Part shown: positions 37,652-50,600 of the stretch, piece after piece | Position numbering within the stretch: the stretch's first letter is position 1 | Layout of the letters: each line of letters opens with the position of its first letter | Source: Stichopus chloronotus | Taxonomy: Eukaryota; Echinodermata; Holothuroidea; Aspidochirotida; Stichopodidae | Direction of reading: 5' to 3' | Length of the DNA: 64,000 bases | Assembly (NCBI GenBank): GCA_021234535.1 | Contig: CM037841.1 | Coordinates: 14,962,825-15,026,824 of the forward strand | Translations under genes and position numbers: made by a program | Notes under the pieces: generated by a model | The model's database searches: none | Seen by the model: only the letters and a program-made list of their open reading frames with translations | Told to the model about the DNA's origin: nothing

Positions 37652-38242
37652 CTAAAGGAGAAGGAAACCCTGGGAATATATTCATCAAAATGAAGCAGAA
37701 GTGTTTGACAAACATCTTTCCAAAGTTTCATTCAGAGATATTGTTTCCTATCTAAGTTACACACTTTTGAAATTCAGAGAAGGGTGCTGCCATTTTTGCC
37801 TAAGTTGAATGTAAAACTACTTGAGTAAGTCGAATAATGATGTCACATAACCACTGATAGCAAAAATTTTAATGCATTTCTTTATATTCTTTACCTATTA
37901 CTTCTATCAATCCGAAACACACTTTTACACATTTTGTGTTGAATTACTGAGGTGTATCATGCAATAATCAAATCATTAATACTATGACTTGAATCTATGC
38001 ATGACTGTTAAAATTTATTCACAATGAAATATAAAGAAAAACAAAAGCTTTTCTATCACATGTGGTCTGGTGATGTCATCACAATTTCAAAATGGCAGCT
38101 TCCTGATATTTTTTATGAATATTCAAATTGCAATATCTTGGGAAGTAAGCAGCGTATTTAACTGAAATTTGGTAAGGGTGTTCACCATATGTTAGTCTCT
38201 CATTAAATATTGTCAAAAGTCCTGACTTGCCTTCTCCTTTAA
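37652..38242. mobile_element. TTAA-type MITE, copy 3
   Basis: About 590 bp. Starts CTAAAGGAGAAGGAAA and ends TTGCCTTCTCCTTTAA, giving the best-preserved terminal inverted repeats of the three copies. The internal sequence matches copy 1 throughout (for example AAGCAGAAGTGTTTGACAAA). Confidence 0.8.
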
Positions 38243-40994
38243 ATATCGGTGTATGTTTATGGCGGCATTCAGATATAAAATTAAAAGCCAAATACAATAT
38301 CTAATCGATAGATTTTATTCCAAAAGTTTAAAAACATGTTTCTTTATTTTCAATCAGTCAAGGCGTTGTACCCTTGTTTTCGTAGTAAAAAATCCAATTT
38401 GGAGCACTAAGCCCCACCCCAATCCAATTTTAGCAGATTTGCCACAGCTTACTGAAGCTAGCCTGATATGGCCAGGCTCGCGACCAGAGAAACTGCGAAA
38501 AGTTTCTCCGTACTTACACTGTGCATTTCGTGCTAGAGCGCAAGTTAATACGGTACGTTTTGTGAATATACGTACAGTGCATGTATTAACATCAGTGTAA
38601 AATAGATTTATCGATCGCCGCGCGGAGTAACTTTTCGTGGAGATGTCGTTGAAAGTTCACCTAGGGTTATCAAACCACTGTTTATTGAGACCTCAAATAT
38701 TTTTGGATGTATTCCAGTGAATTTTTCTTAGCGTAAACTGCTTTTGTTTGATTCATAGGCCTAATTCGTAAGCGAGGTAGATCCTACGCATCCTGCTAGT
38801 CCTAGACGTTATAGCTGAGTTTGTGTTTGATTAGCCTACTGAACATCAACCAGAAAGTGAAAGAAGAATTAAAAAAAAAATACCTCATTTTCTATTTCTC
38901 TCTAAACCTGTACATGTGTGCTGGTATATCTGCTGTATCTATCATATGCTACTTCATTCTTGCAAATGCTATGCATGAGTAGGCGGCCTATGCAAATTAG
39001 GCTTAGGCTAACTTTCAAAGAAAATAACACAAGACAACTTCACTAGCTCCACAAGGGAAATTGAAATCTGTGATAGAGCAGTAAGACATTTAAGCACAGA
39101 TGGCCAAAATGGGCCAAAAAAGAGACAAAATTACACATAACAAGAAAAGTGAAAGTATAAGTTGACGAACCATCAACAGCAAAAATCAAAGCAAGTTCAA
39201 CGTAAAATATAAAAGTAAAGTACCCAATCATCATCTTCAAAAATCTTGACACTTTTTGTAACTATTGGATGTGAAACTTGACTAATCATGCTGAGTGTAA
39301 GTATTGTCATGTCTTTATAACCTTCACAATCACATCAATCTTTATTGATATCAACTCAATGAGCCTCTTTAAAGAAAGGGACTTGTGAAATGCTTCTGCC
39401 CATGAAAGAGTAAGGCACCGAAGCGATTAGTATAGCTAAATACCGTCAGTAGGCTCACAATTTTTCGCTCTGAAATTTTCATGAATTTTCAATTGTCATT
39501 CAAACTGGGAAATAAAAGTCTCATATACCATATATATAAGTGCAGAGTGAGATCATGTCTGCGTATGGTTAGGGAGAAGGAGGTCAACCATCCGGCCACC
39601 ACTTCCCTTTTCAGACTTTTTCTGTAAGACGCCTAAACATACAACGACCTTGAAAATCATATGACAAGAATGGTGTTACCTGGTCAACTACTAGGCCTAA
39701 CCTAGTACACGGAAAAATTCTAGGGCCCAAGTCAGTAGACAAAAGTGGGTTATGTCATAAAGTTTTATTGCACTCTTGCCTGTCTTCCTGGAATGGACCA
39801 TTTTTTCCCCTTACGCTTACGCTTACATACCGGTAGTGTGCTTGAAAAAGTTATGTAAGAATAGTTTCTGTTACCCACAGACGCTAGTTAAAAAACCCAG
39901 TTTTGGTTAAAAAGGTCTAAATTTATATGAGAATCACTTAGTAATAACATTTTTATGCACGTTATCTTGTTTTTTGTTAATTAAAGGCTTGGTCTTGAAC
40001 ATCTGATTGTAAAGTTTGACTGTTCATGTGACTTTTAATTTGATTGGTTTGCGGTTATAATCATGGCGAAAGGTCGTTAATAGTCAGAAGTAGGTCAAGT
40101 GCTTATTGATACCACACAAACAAGCTTGACCTTAAGTCATATAACAATCATAACAATGAAGCATATGGCAATATCCTGAACGGTTTAGGACTTTCAAAAT
40201 CACCACAAAATCATAACCGGGCAATTTTTTTTTTCTCACAAAACATTGGACGTGGGGTAACAAAAATGATTTCGTTCACATAATTTATCACTTGAATGCT
40301 TTTGGAAGTTATCAATGTCCTCTACGATGTTTGACATCTCTACCTGAAGTGGATAGTGGGTTGATTATAGCTGTTTCCTGGACTATACTAAGAATTATCG
40401 GCAAGTATCATTACAGCGATTTACACAACTTCAGTTTTTATTTCAAGCCTGCCTCTGGCCGATCGTGGCTACGTCGAATTTGCCATGCAAATTCAAATTT
40501 CTAGTTTTATTTGCATGCATCCTCAGTTTGGCAAGATATAAATGTTCCACTTGGTCTGTCTTAGCTTCCAATAATTCAAAGGATTTTCGCAAAAGCTTAG
40601 TATTAATCGGTGATATATCTCACTTGTCTTCACATACTGGTACAATTAAGTGTAGGGACGGATTTGAGGTGGGCGAGGGGGCCCTGGCCCCTCTTCCGAA
40701 AATGTTGAATTTTTTTCAACCTCATAAAACAGGACAAAGCCCTATCCGATTGGCAAACTAGACCTATGTGACAAATCAGTGGAACTTTGTGCATTATTTT
40801 CGACCTCAAAATATTAGTACTCCCCGGAGAGTTACATAATTCTGTTACCCAGAATTTTGGCACCCTGATAATATTATGGCTAATATGGACCATACCATGA
40901 CTTAGTGCCAACACCACACATTTGCAGGAGTATTATCTTTTGTGGTTACTCATGGGCACGAGGGACGTCGCGACCGGGGATGTGGGGTGTTTCA
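38243..40994. other. Intergenic, nothing recognised
   Basis: AT-rich sequence between MITE copy 3 and the poly(C)/poly(A) tract at 40995. Short frames show no domain, splice or codon-use support. Confidence 0.45.
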
Positions 40995-41025
40995 CCCCCC
41001 CCCCCCAAAAAAAAAATCTGTCAGA

Positions 41026-41330
41026 GCGACGATAGTCGGAAAATCTGAGATACCAGTTGGCATTTTTCATAATTCAGTCTAGCACATTTAATGACTTAGA
41101 ATATGCCTACTGTTGCACCAGATTGTGCCTAAGGTTACCTGGTACAGTAAATGAAAAATTTCTCAATAAACTTGATATCAGTTGGAATTTCTCATATTAA
41201 AGTGTAGAGGCGTTGATAGTCGGAAAATCTAAAATACCAGCCGGATTTTTCATATTTCAGTCTAGCACATTTAATAACTTCAAAATATGTTAAATATTGC
41301 ACTAGATTGCATCTACGGTGAAAAAATTTT
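41026..41330 (+). repeat. Direct duplication of about 185 bp
   Basis: GATAGTCGGAAAATCT, TTTCAGTCTAGCACATTTAA and GCACxAGATTG recur in order at 41031 and 41215. A third, partial match with CAAGGTTACCTGGTAC lies at 41620-41665. Confidence 0.65.
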
Positions 41331-41804
41331 CAAAAGGGGATGGGGGACATTTCCTCCCATACAACCCTCTCCCAGGCCAACCATCACTCATCTCATGTTT
41401 TCCCACCTATCAAAATACTCTATTGCATAACATTTTTTCTCATCAAGCTGGCTATCATTCACAAAGTTATCGGTTCAAGAACTCTCTTTATACTTTATTA
41501 TGCAATCATCGTCGCTTGTTGCAAAGTAATAAAAATGTAATCGCCAGAGACTAAAAATTGTTGCAACTTCACTGGTACTATAATTTCTCGGGAAAAAATT
41601 GATTGCAATAAATGCAAAATACTACACCAGATTTGTCCAAGGTTACCTGGTACTTGAAAATTTCTCAAAAAAAAAAACTGTTATCGCTAGAAAGTAAATG
41701 TTGCTGAATTAACTTTTCTGGAAAAGTGCAATAGCATAAATATTCCAGATAAGATCAGTCCAAATTATTATCATTTTTCCATAAAATGTTTTTATCTTTA
41801 ACTG

Positions 41805-41953
41805 AGAAATTGCAGACATGAGATCCCATTTTATGGCTTGGTGCAGTTCTAGTACATTCGGGAAGTGCCGTTTCCTGCCATCTGGAGGTTTTGAAAAGCC
41901 AAACTTTTGTTATACACTCCGCGCCAACTAATGGTGGCGCTCCGCTTACATAT
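41805..41953 (+). repeat. GC-rich dispersed repeat, copy 5
   Basis: GAAATTGCAGACATGAGATC, GTTTCCTGCCATCTGGAGG, CTCCGCGCCAACTAATGG and TGGCGCTCCGCTTA occur in the family order. Confidence 0.7.
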
Positions 41954-42179
41954 TAACCCAGGTGGTAAGTAACAAACATAATTAGGTCAAACAATTTCTG
42001 TCTCCGCCCAATCTCTAGGCACCTGCTGCGCAAAATGTGCTCACCAAAAAGTACTTGTCAAGAACTAAAAAAAATAATTGAAAGAGGAAGTGAAGCGTAT
42101 CACGATGATTCTTGTATCACGTTATAAACACTGATTTGTATCACCAATAAATTGATTTTTCTTTTCGCACGAATTGATT

Positions 42180-42330
42180 AATTGCAAACATGATGTCCAT
42201 AGTCAAGGCTGAATACATGCAGTTCAAGTACACCCGGGAAGTGCTGTTTCCTGCCACCTGTAGCTTTTGAAAAGCCAAAATTTTCTTTTACGCTCGGCGC
42301 CAAATTGGTGACGCTCCACTTAGATAGTAC
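42180..42330 (+). repeat. GC-rich dispersed repeat, copy 6
   Basis: GTTTCCTGCCACCTGTAGC, CGCTCGGCGCCAAATTGGTG and ACGCTCCACTTAGATAG, the same order as copy 5 about 375 bp earlier. Confidence 0.65.
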
Positions 42331-42464
42331 GGTAACTAAGATAATTCAAGAGAACTATCTTAGGATAGTAACCGCGCTGGTAAGTAAAAAAAATACTGCG
42401 GGGTAACAATCCACCCCCCCCCCAAAAAAAAATAAATAAATTAGGCACTGATGTGTCAATGTGT

Positions 42465-43337
42465 TAAAAACCAGAAAGTCAAATGACTTAGTGATTCCTT
42501 GCCGGTATCTACTTTTTTCATACACACACAATCACTTACCAACAAAAGCAACTCAGTGGAGAAGGGAAGGGACCATGTCTAAAGGAAAAACACCAGAAAG
42601 CCAAAAGGCTTTGTGAATCCTTGCAACATGATTATATTATAACAAACATGAATTATCCACATGACAAGTTTGAGAGCAGTTTGACCTCTAATGACCTTAT
42701 ATGACCTTTGATCTCTACCCAAAAACAATAAGAATCATCTACTCAATATGACCAACCAACACACCACGTATGACATCAGTCACAGTTACCCTTCTAGAGA
42801 TATGGTGTTTAAAAGGTTTTTACAGATTGACCTTTGGTGACCTCAAATAACCTTTGACCTCCACCAAAAACAACAGGTATCATCTACACAATATGACCAA
42901 CCCACACATTAAGTATGACATCAGTCACAGTTATGCTTCTGGAGATATTGTGTTCACAAGGTTTTCACAGTTTGATCTTTGGTGACCTCAAATGACGTTT
43001 GACCTCCACCAAAAACAATAGGGATCATCTACTTAGTATGACCAAGCCACACACGAAGTATGACATCAGCCACAGTTACCCTTCTGGAGATATTGTGTTT
43101 ACAAGGTTTTTACCATTTGACCTCTGGTGAGCTCAAATGACCTTTGACCTCCACCACAAACAATAGGGATCATCTACTCACTATGACCAACCCACACACC
43201 CAAGTATGAGATCATGCATGGTTACCCTTCTTTAGATGTCGTGTTTACAAGCAGCGTCACACACACACACACACACACCCATACACACACGACATCACCA
43301 TCGCATAGATTCTTTCGGCCTTCGGCAAGGAATCAAA
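42465..43337 (+). repeat. Composite element A5 with four to five units
   Basis: Two successive 5-prime stem-loops (CCAGAAAGTCAAATGACTTA at 42471 and CCAGAAAGCCAAAAGGCTTT at 42591) precede units of about 145 bp (42678-43250). A CA tract (43256-43290) and the hairpin end GATTCTTTCGG...GGCAAGGAATC (43308-43334) follow. The doubled 5-prime end suggests a nested or tandem insertion. Confidence 0.8.
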
Positions 43338-45024
43338 AAGTATTTGTCTAGTACTCAAAGAAAAATAAATACGCGATATTCTGGGAGCACATGATCTGAA
43401 CAAAACGAAGATAGTGTAAAATAGCCCCCCCCCCCTAAAAAAAAGGGGGAAATATTTTGAAAAATGTTAGTTATTTGCTCATGTTTAGAGGGCAATATTT
43501 CGCTAAAGCCAACATCAATATTGATCTTCTGGATATTTGAGTTGTTTTATTTGGCGGTGACTTTGACGGTAACCTTCCAACATTTTTGTTAGTACAAACA
43601 ACATAATACTTTTAAGACGAGTGTACAGTTTAAAGGAATTTTGGTACAGTTTGAAGAAATTTTGAAAGTATTATTTTGTTAGTACGAATATGTTTTTTAG
43701 GAAAACATGAAAGACAATATTTGGTAAAGTTATTGGTTGCCGTGGTATATGTTACTTGATGTGGAAGACTGAGAACTTCTTTATTTGCTGTAAACGTTAG
43801 TTTGACACTACCTGAATTGTATTTTGTTATGATTACCTTGTGACAATGGTCAGGAGAAAATAACAGAAATGAAAGCAGTGTGGCAAGGCCAAAAAAAAAA
43901 AAGGAAGAAGAAACTTTGGAAAATGTTGTGAAAAGGTTAAAACTCAGTCCTTTGCTCATGTTTACAGAGCAAACCGAGGATTAGTAAATCCCTGTTGTTA
44001 AATTGAAAAAGGAGCAGCCATGGCATTTTTCGTTTTCGAGAGGGGACACTTTAAATGTATTTCAGAAAAGTGGGGGACGTGCAAAGTCCTGTCCCCCCTG
44101 TTCCTACAACCCTGTTACTATATGGGTCACACCATTGTTCTTCGGTGTCTCATATATTCTTTGCATTTCAATAGCTTACTTTGTTATCAGGAAGATAAGG
44201 TACCATTTTATTTTTTGTCATTTTGATATCAATTAAAACCACAAAAATATTGAATTTATTCTTTGAACAAACAACCTTTTCAAAATCACTAAAATCAAGC
44301 AACTACACATTTATTTTTCAAATGAGTCATTCGCAAAGAAGACAATATGATGTCGTATGATCATGGAGCTATTACATTCAACTACAAGTTCTTCAGAATA
44401 AAACTGAAGGCGGACATTCCCAGGTACTGACACATGTACATATTCACCTGTTTAATTTTTTATGCTATTGGCTACATACTTTCAGGACCAATCAATGAAC
44501 TTTGATATGGGTAAGTTGACTCTCAACAGATATCAAATAATTCTGAAAACTTTTATATAGTACCCACAATTTAAATAGAAATATAATACTTGATTGTTTC
44601 ACACCATCTAAAAAATTGCTCAATGTATTGGAAGGGGAAAAAAAAGAAGTATTATTCACAGAGCTACAAGATTGAATGACAAGTCATGCATATACCCTTA
44701 TTCTTGATTTTCGAGTGAAATTAATGAAAACTTGAGATATTTATGGTTGTTGCATATGCCTTGGTTTTCTTTTCTAGTTTTTATCTGAGGATGATTAATT
44801 TATACTGGTAGTATTAACTATCAGGAAATTGTTGAGATCTTCCTGTGATATTATTTGTCTTTCGAAAAAAACAAAAGAACTCAAATCCAAATCAGCAAAG
44901 TTTAAAGATTGTCTGCAAAAGTTTGAATAGAGACACGGACCAGTGAGCGGTCGATACGCCCACACAACGGACGTATATTACGTGCATCAGCTTTGGCTGT
45001 ATTCGTTTAGTGTAGGTTAAGGCT
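43338..45024. other. Intergenic, nothing recognised
   Basis: Contains the C11-T-A8 tract at 43425-43444. No other repeat or coding signal was identified. Confidence 0.45.
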
Positions 45025-45405
45025 GTAATATGAGTTGAAAATTTTCGAGTGAAAGCCAAATTCCACGAAGTATGTCAACGCCATCACAAAATAACAATGT
45101 TTAAGAGATGAATATTCATATGCATTCCCAATTGGTCTGTTTGATTCCAAGTAATGGTGATTAACTGCTACACTTTCTTGCAGTATCTGAATTTTGTAGG
45201 GCCAACAAAAATGTAGAGACAATTTTTATATTCAAATATCTGGAAGATGAAAGCATAGTTCTCATTCAGGTCTTGCGACATGTGATCTTTTCCTGTATTT
45301 TCTCTTTCCCGAAACACTGACAAAGAACAAAGGTAGTTGACCATGCGATTACCACTACAACTAATATTTCAGCTTTAAAAAAGCGTTAATATAACACGTG
45401 CTGTG
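45025..45405 (+). repeat. Local segmental duplication, copy 1
   Basis: Matches 46228-46610 in the same orientation (CCCAATTGGTCTGTT, GGTGATTAACTGCTA, TCTGAATTTTGTAGGGCCA, GACATGTGATCTTTTCCT, CACTGACAAAGAACAAAGGT, all in order). The copies are about 1.2 kb apart with many substitutions between them. Confidence 0.75.
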
Positions 45406-46227
45406 ATGGTAAGGGATCGATGTTCAATAGTTTAGTCCTCAGACGATGTAATTGGGTACATCATATGTACATACAGTGTGTACATGCAGTGTATACATTT
45501 TCTCACAATATGTGAATGAATAAACGAATGAATGAAAGTTTTACGCACAGTCTCTACCTTGAAAGCAAGACGTTACTGTTATTTTCGTTCACTGAATGGC
45601 GTATTCCGTTGATGAACAACCGTGGGTGTGCTTTTGATAATATAGAAAAACATAAAATCAAATGTTAATATTTTTTCCTTTTTTCCGTACACACGCGATC
45701 ACGTTGTGAGGCAGTGATGTGTTTATAGCTACTGGAAACAGCCAAACACTGCTATATAATGTTAATATAACATGAATTCTGTTCTTTTATGCCGTTCACC
45801 ATTGCTTTCAAAGTGGTTTCTGTGATTTTCGTTCACTGAATGGCGTACTAAGTCCATGAACAACAAAAATAAAATATGAATTCACAATAAAATAGACAGA
45901 CCGTGTACAGCATATACATTCAACAATGCTGTGCTAGTATAAAATTCTATATCCCACTCAGAAAACATTGTGGAGTTACCGTGCCGTGTGGAAATAAAGC
46001 TTATTTGACTCATTACTTAATGAAAGAAAAATAGTTCTCCAAGAATTCGTCATTCCAATTTTAGTGCCTGTGTTTGCATTTTATCCTGTGTTATAGATAA
46101 TCTGAACCTTTGTCTCTTTTCGTTTACCAGACTATTTTTAATATTTTGTTTGCTTTGTTGTTGTAATTGGGTCAAGCAGCTGTCCACCGTAGCAAGGTAA
46201 TGTCAGGTCACTTTTTATTTACGTTGA

Positions 46228-46610
46228 ACAAGTTCAAGCTGGAATATGAGCTGCATATTTGTCCGTAAAAGTCAAATTTGAGGAATACGCCATAGTCATC
46301 ACAAAATAACGAGTAAGCCCTATTTTTGCATGGATGACTATTCATATCCGTTCCCAATTGGTCTGTTGATCTGCTTGAGTTCAAGCATCGGTGATTAACT
46401 GCTATGTTATTCGGAGAGTCTGAATTTTGTAGGGCCATCAAGAATGTCGAGACAATTTCATTTTCAAATATCTGGAGGATGGGTGCATAGTTCTCTTTCA
46501 GATTTTGTGACATGTGATCTTTTCCTTTACTGTCTCTCTCTTGCACTGACAAAGAACAAAGGTCGATGACAAGGCGATTACCAGTACAACTAATATTCCA
46601 GCTTTAAAAT
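46228..46610 (+). repeat. Local segmental duplication, copy 2
   Basis: Second copy of 45025-45405. On the minus strand it contains a 114-codon open frame (46552-46208), and another frame with a hydrophobic run AGILVVLVIALSSTF followed by basic residues. The corresponding 114-codon frame of copy 1 is broken by stops. No protein family is recognised. Confidence 0.7.
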
Positions 46611-47461
46611 GTATACTCAATGCTAAATCACAATGTATAGAGCCGTATGAGTAAAGTAATGACAGAGAAACTTTGGCGACCCATAGTACAGCACCGTAGG
46701 CGACATGTATTTTCACTCCAGTTATCATAGGCAACTAAAATCATCGGTGTATTTTGGTTCATTTGACGTGTCTTATCTGTGCATGGAAATGAGGGTTACC
46801 TGCAGAGGTGAATATTTACACAAGAAACTCTTATGGTTGCCAATGACACGTGAATTCCCAGCCTCTAAATCATTTCCAACTGTTCCCAAGGTCATGATCA
46901 TCATCATCATGATTGTCATCATTTCTCTCAATGTTTTTGACACCTCCTTACTGTTTGGGGCCTCCGATGTGTGCGTCTGAACTATGCGGACAAGCTTTAC
47001 AGCAGTGGTTGTTAAACCTATGCGTAAAGTTAACAATCTTGAATGGTGCACCTCTACATCCTAAGCGCCACAGTCTATACTGACCTAATATGCTTTAATC
47101 ATTGAAGTCAATAAGATCTCTTTTAAAATATGTAAGTCAAATATCTTTATATTTGGGTAGACATTCCATTTCGAGGCTCCATATTTTCTTTACTAGTATT
47201 GATAACTCGTCCATTGAAATAGGAACCCAATTCACTTTTAATGCGGATTAACCCTCAGACCTTTGCAATTTTACCCCCCCCCCCAAAAAAAAAAAATGAA
47301 GTAAAAATAAATACGAGAGAGAGAGAGAAGTTAAAAGTTTCTTATCATTTCCTTTCCGGATGATAACAGCATAGTTAAAAAAAATCATGTAGGTGTGAAT
47401 TACAACGGTCATGGAATGATTAAGCTAGTTGAAGTCTTTAAAAAGTCGCTGTTACCTCAGC

Positions 47462-47468
47462 TATAAAT
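47462..47468 (+). promoter_or_regulatory. Candidate TATA box of the lectin/VWD gene
   Basis: TATAAAT lies 95 bp upstream of the ATG at 47563. Spacing is compatible with a transcription start near 47490 and a 5-prime leader of about 70 nt. There is no direct evidence of use. Confidence 0.35.
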
Positions 47469-47562
47469 TATTATACTCTGGGACGGTTCCCTGTGTAGGA
47501 CAAAGTACCTAAGACTCTCAGGGACCTGGAATAACGACTTACCAGAGGTTAGACTGTAGAAA

Positions 47563-47674
47563 ATGGCGACCAAAGGGGACATTGGTCGGATAACGAGGAT
47601 TTTACTGTTGCTAGGGGTGTTGAGCTGCGTGAAAGCAATCGAAAATGAATACATCCCAGAAGATGAAGATAGAC
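47563..47674 (+). CDS. Exon 1: signal peptide
   Basis: Encodes MATKGDIGRITR, then the hydrophobic core ILLLLGVL, then SCVKA, where signal peptidase would plausibly cut before IENEY. The donor GTAAGT splits the next codon in phase 1. Confidence 0.88.
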
Positions 47675-50600
47675 GTAAGTCCGCACTTAATTCATTTAAT
47701 TTATTTTCATTTCATTCAGTCACGAGGAGGATGGGTAGGTTACCGTGACTGTCATTTATCTTAAAAGCTGTACATAGCACCTATTTGGGACTGTCAGAAT
47801 ACCTACTGTTGTATTAACTGTGAAAGTGTATAAGTAGTGTTCAGTATGAGGATCCCCTAAGAGCTCCTGAGTAAGGTAGTTTCAGTAAAACAATACCGAA
47901 ATATTACCTTTTGTTTCTACTTTACTGGGACCTGGTACATGCGTATCAGTCTAGTATTTCGATAGTTTGCAAATTTCTCATTGTAATAATTTAAACGAAT
48001 ATGAGAGGTACTCTCAGTCAAGGAATTTAACGATTGATGATTATATTAAAAGGATAAGATTCTTGCTTTAACTAAGAATGACCAATTTCGGTATCATGGG
48101 ACAATACGGCAGTTATTATACAGCTAACAGGAAGATACCGTTTAATTTATATGTTATGTTATTGCGCTTCTTTGTTGTTTTTTTTTTTACTTCGGACTGT
48201 AGGTAGGTGGCGGAGATGGGTAGGTAACTTGAGAATTGGTGGGGTGAATAGTGGGGCAAGGAGGAGGTCGCTATGATTTTGGTGATGAAGGTTTGCAAGG
48301 ATAGCTTAGAATGGAATTATTTCAAGCAAAATAATGCATCATTCGAAACAAAACTAAGGTCTCGTATTTCACATTGTGCATATTTAGACATAATTGCAGG
48401 GAGGTCAGGGAAGTAAATAGATTGATATATATCTTAAAAATCAGTGCCGGAGGTACATTACCACAACCTCTGTATAGGGAAGCCCTTGAAGATAATAACG
48501 TTGCTTCATTTATCATTATTTTAGTACTTTTTCTTGATTCAAAAATTATAGACTTAAAACTGTTTACAAACATTTCATATAAATTATTTTAAAACAAAAC
48601 AAGAAAAGACTTCCATAGTTGGGTGTATTATGATTATCATTTTTCAATTTTAAAACTTCTGTATCTTATAATAACAAGACCAAAGTACTGATGGGTCAGG
48701 TAGCAGACAGGGTGACGGTTGGAAGCGACTCGAGAAGCTTGAAACGGCAGTTACACATGCTGTTGTCCCCATGCCTCCATGTGGCTTTCTAAATACAGTG
48801 CTGGATAAATTGCATCTGAAATTGTGCGTAAAATAATTAGCAATAGAATGTTCCTAGTCTATAGCAAAACTAAGATAATTGAATGATTTTTAGATAAAAT
48901 TCTCTTTCCTCCTCCGTACTTTTTAGATGTTCGAGAGAGGTACATCTTTAGCTTTCTTTCCAACGCGTTCCAAGAAGAGACATTCGGCCAGGTATTTATC
49001 GCTCCAACTACAGAAAAACCCACAAGTGGCTTCCTTTGGCTTCCATACCTTAACTTTGCGCGCTACTTCTACAACATGGAATTCGGTAATTTTACTGTCA
49101 TTAACTTGCCTAGCGGTACCAATCCTATAGGCAGCGGGGAACAACCGTCTACTGTGGTTGTCGAAGCCGATGCCGATGTTGTCGTGTATGGTATACATCT
49201 ACGGCCAGAGCATTTCACCCAGGACAGCTTCACAGTTGTGCCAAAGCGATCACTCGGCTCGGAATACTACGTAGCATCCTACAGTCCTTTGCAAACCTGG
49301 AGTCCGGTGTTCTCTGTAACCGCTGTTGAAAATGACACAGACGTCCGCATTGCATTTTCTCGTGGATTTAGTTTTAAAGGTAGAACCTACTCAAAAGGTC
49401 GACCTTTGACCTTGAATCTGGACAAGTATCAGACTTACCAGTTTGAGACCGGTTTTGACCCAACAGGAACTTATATTTCTTCCAACAAACCCATTAGCGT
49501 CAGTTCCGGTTCAGAGTGTTCTTACGTCCCCCGTGAGATTGGAACGTGTGATAATCTGCTGGAACACCTAATACCTGTGACGTCATGGGGTAGGAGTTAC
49601 ACCCTAGCTCCATTCCGAGGTAGAGAGACAGCCGGTTACATTATAAGGGTGATTTCTGCTTTTCGTGGTACTAGGGTCCGTATGAGTCATGTTAGGAATC
49701 CACGGAATCTTAATGTAGGTAAATTTTTTGAGATGGACATCACTGAGACTGACCTTGTAGAGATCACCTCCAACAATCCCATCTTAGTCCTGCAATATCA
49801 GAAAGGTAATGACGTTGACAGAAAAGGCGACCCATCAATGGTGATTGTTCCCTCCAACGAACAATCCAGAAGAGGAGATATCATTTTTCCTGTTTACGAT
49901 ATTGAGTCTTCTCACGTCACTGTTCGATTGTCCCACGGTGATCATCGTTCGCTGTTACTTAATGGCCAGAAGGTAGAGTGGGAACTGCTAGATACGGATT
50001 ACAGCGGAGCCAAAATAGTGCAAAGAGAGGTACCATCGGGATATCATGTGATCAGTCACTTGTTTCCTAAGGCAGAAATGTCAGTGTTAGTGTATGGTAA
50101 TGAGTATCAAAAGTCATACGCTCATCCCGGGGTGTACAGATTTGATCGACGACCACAGGGTGAGAGCACTTTAACTTCATTGTAAGGAAAGGGAGTAAGG
50201 GAAGCAAGGGGTGAGGGTCAAGGGAAGTACATAACATCCAATTGCCTGTCGTTGTATATTTTCGTATGAAATTTCTTGTCAAGGCCCTGAAAACAAACGC
50301 TCACGTGTTACTTAACCTTTAGAAAGGTAACATTTGGAAATGGGTGAGTACGGAAGCATGACCGGGTGAGGTATACTGGTACAAATATGTTTACTCGTTT
50401 TGTTAAGTTAATAACAAGAAGGACAGAGATATGAAAGGGTAAAACTCACTACGTCAGTCAGCCTGTGGGGTCTCGAAATTATATTTTATATACATTTCTT
50501 ACGGAGAATGTTGTGCATGGTAATGAAATATGTGCAAAGCCCCAAACCCATGTTCTTCTGATGTAATTGGGTGTGGTTGGGTGTGGTTGGTTCTCCCCTC

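Noticed and set aside
46705..46980. 91-codon plus-strand open frame upstream of the lectin gene, ending in a hydrophobic stretch
   Set aside because: It contains a CAT/CATCAT low-complexity part and no recognisable domain, and is not joined in frame to exon 1 by any obvious splice site.
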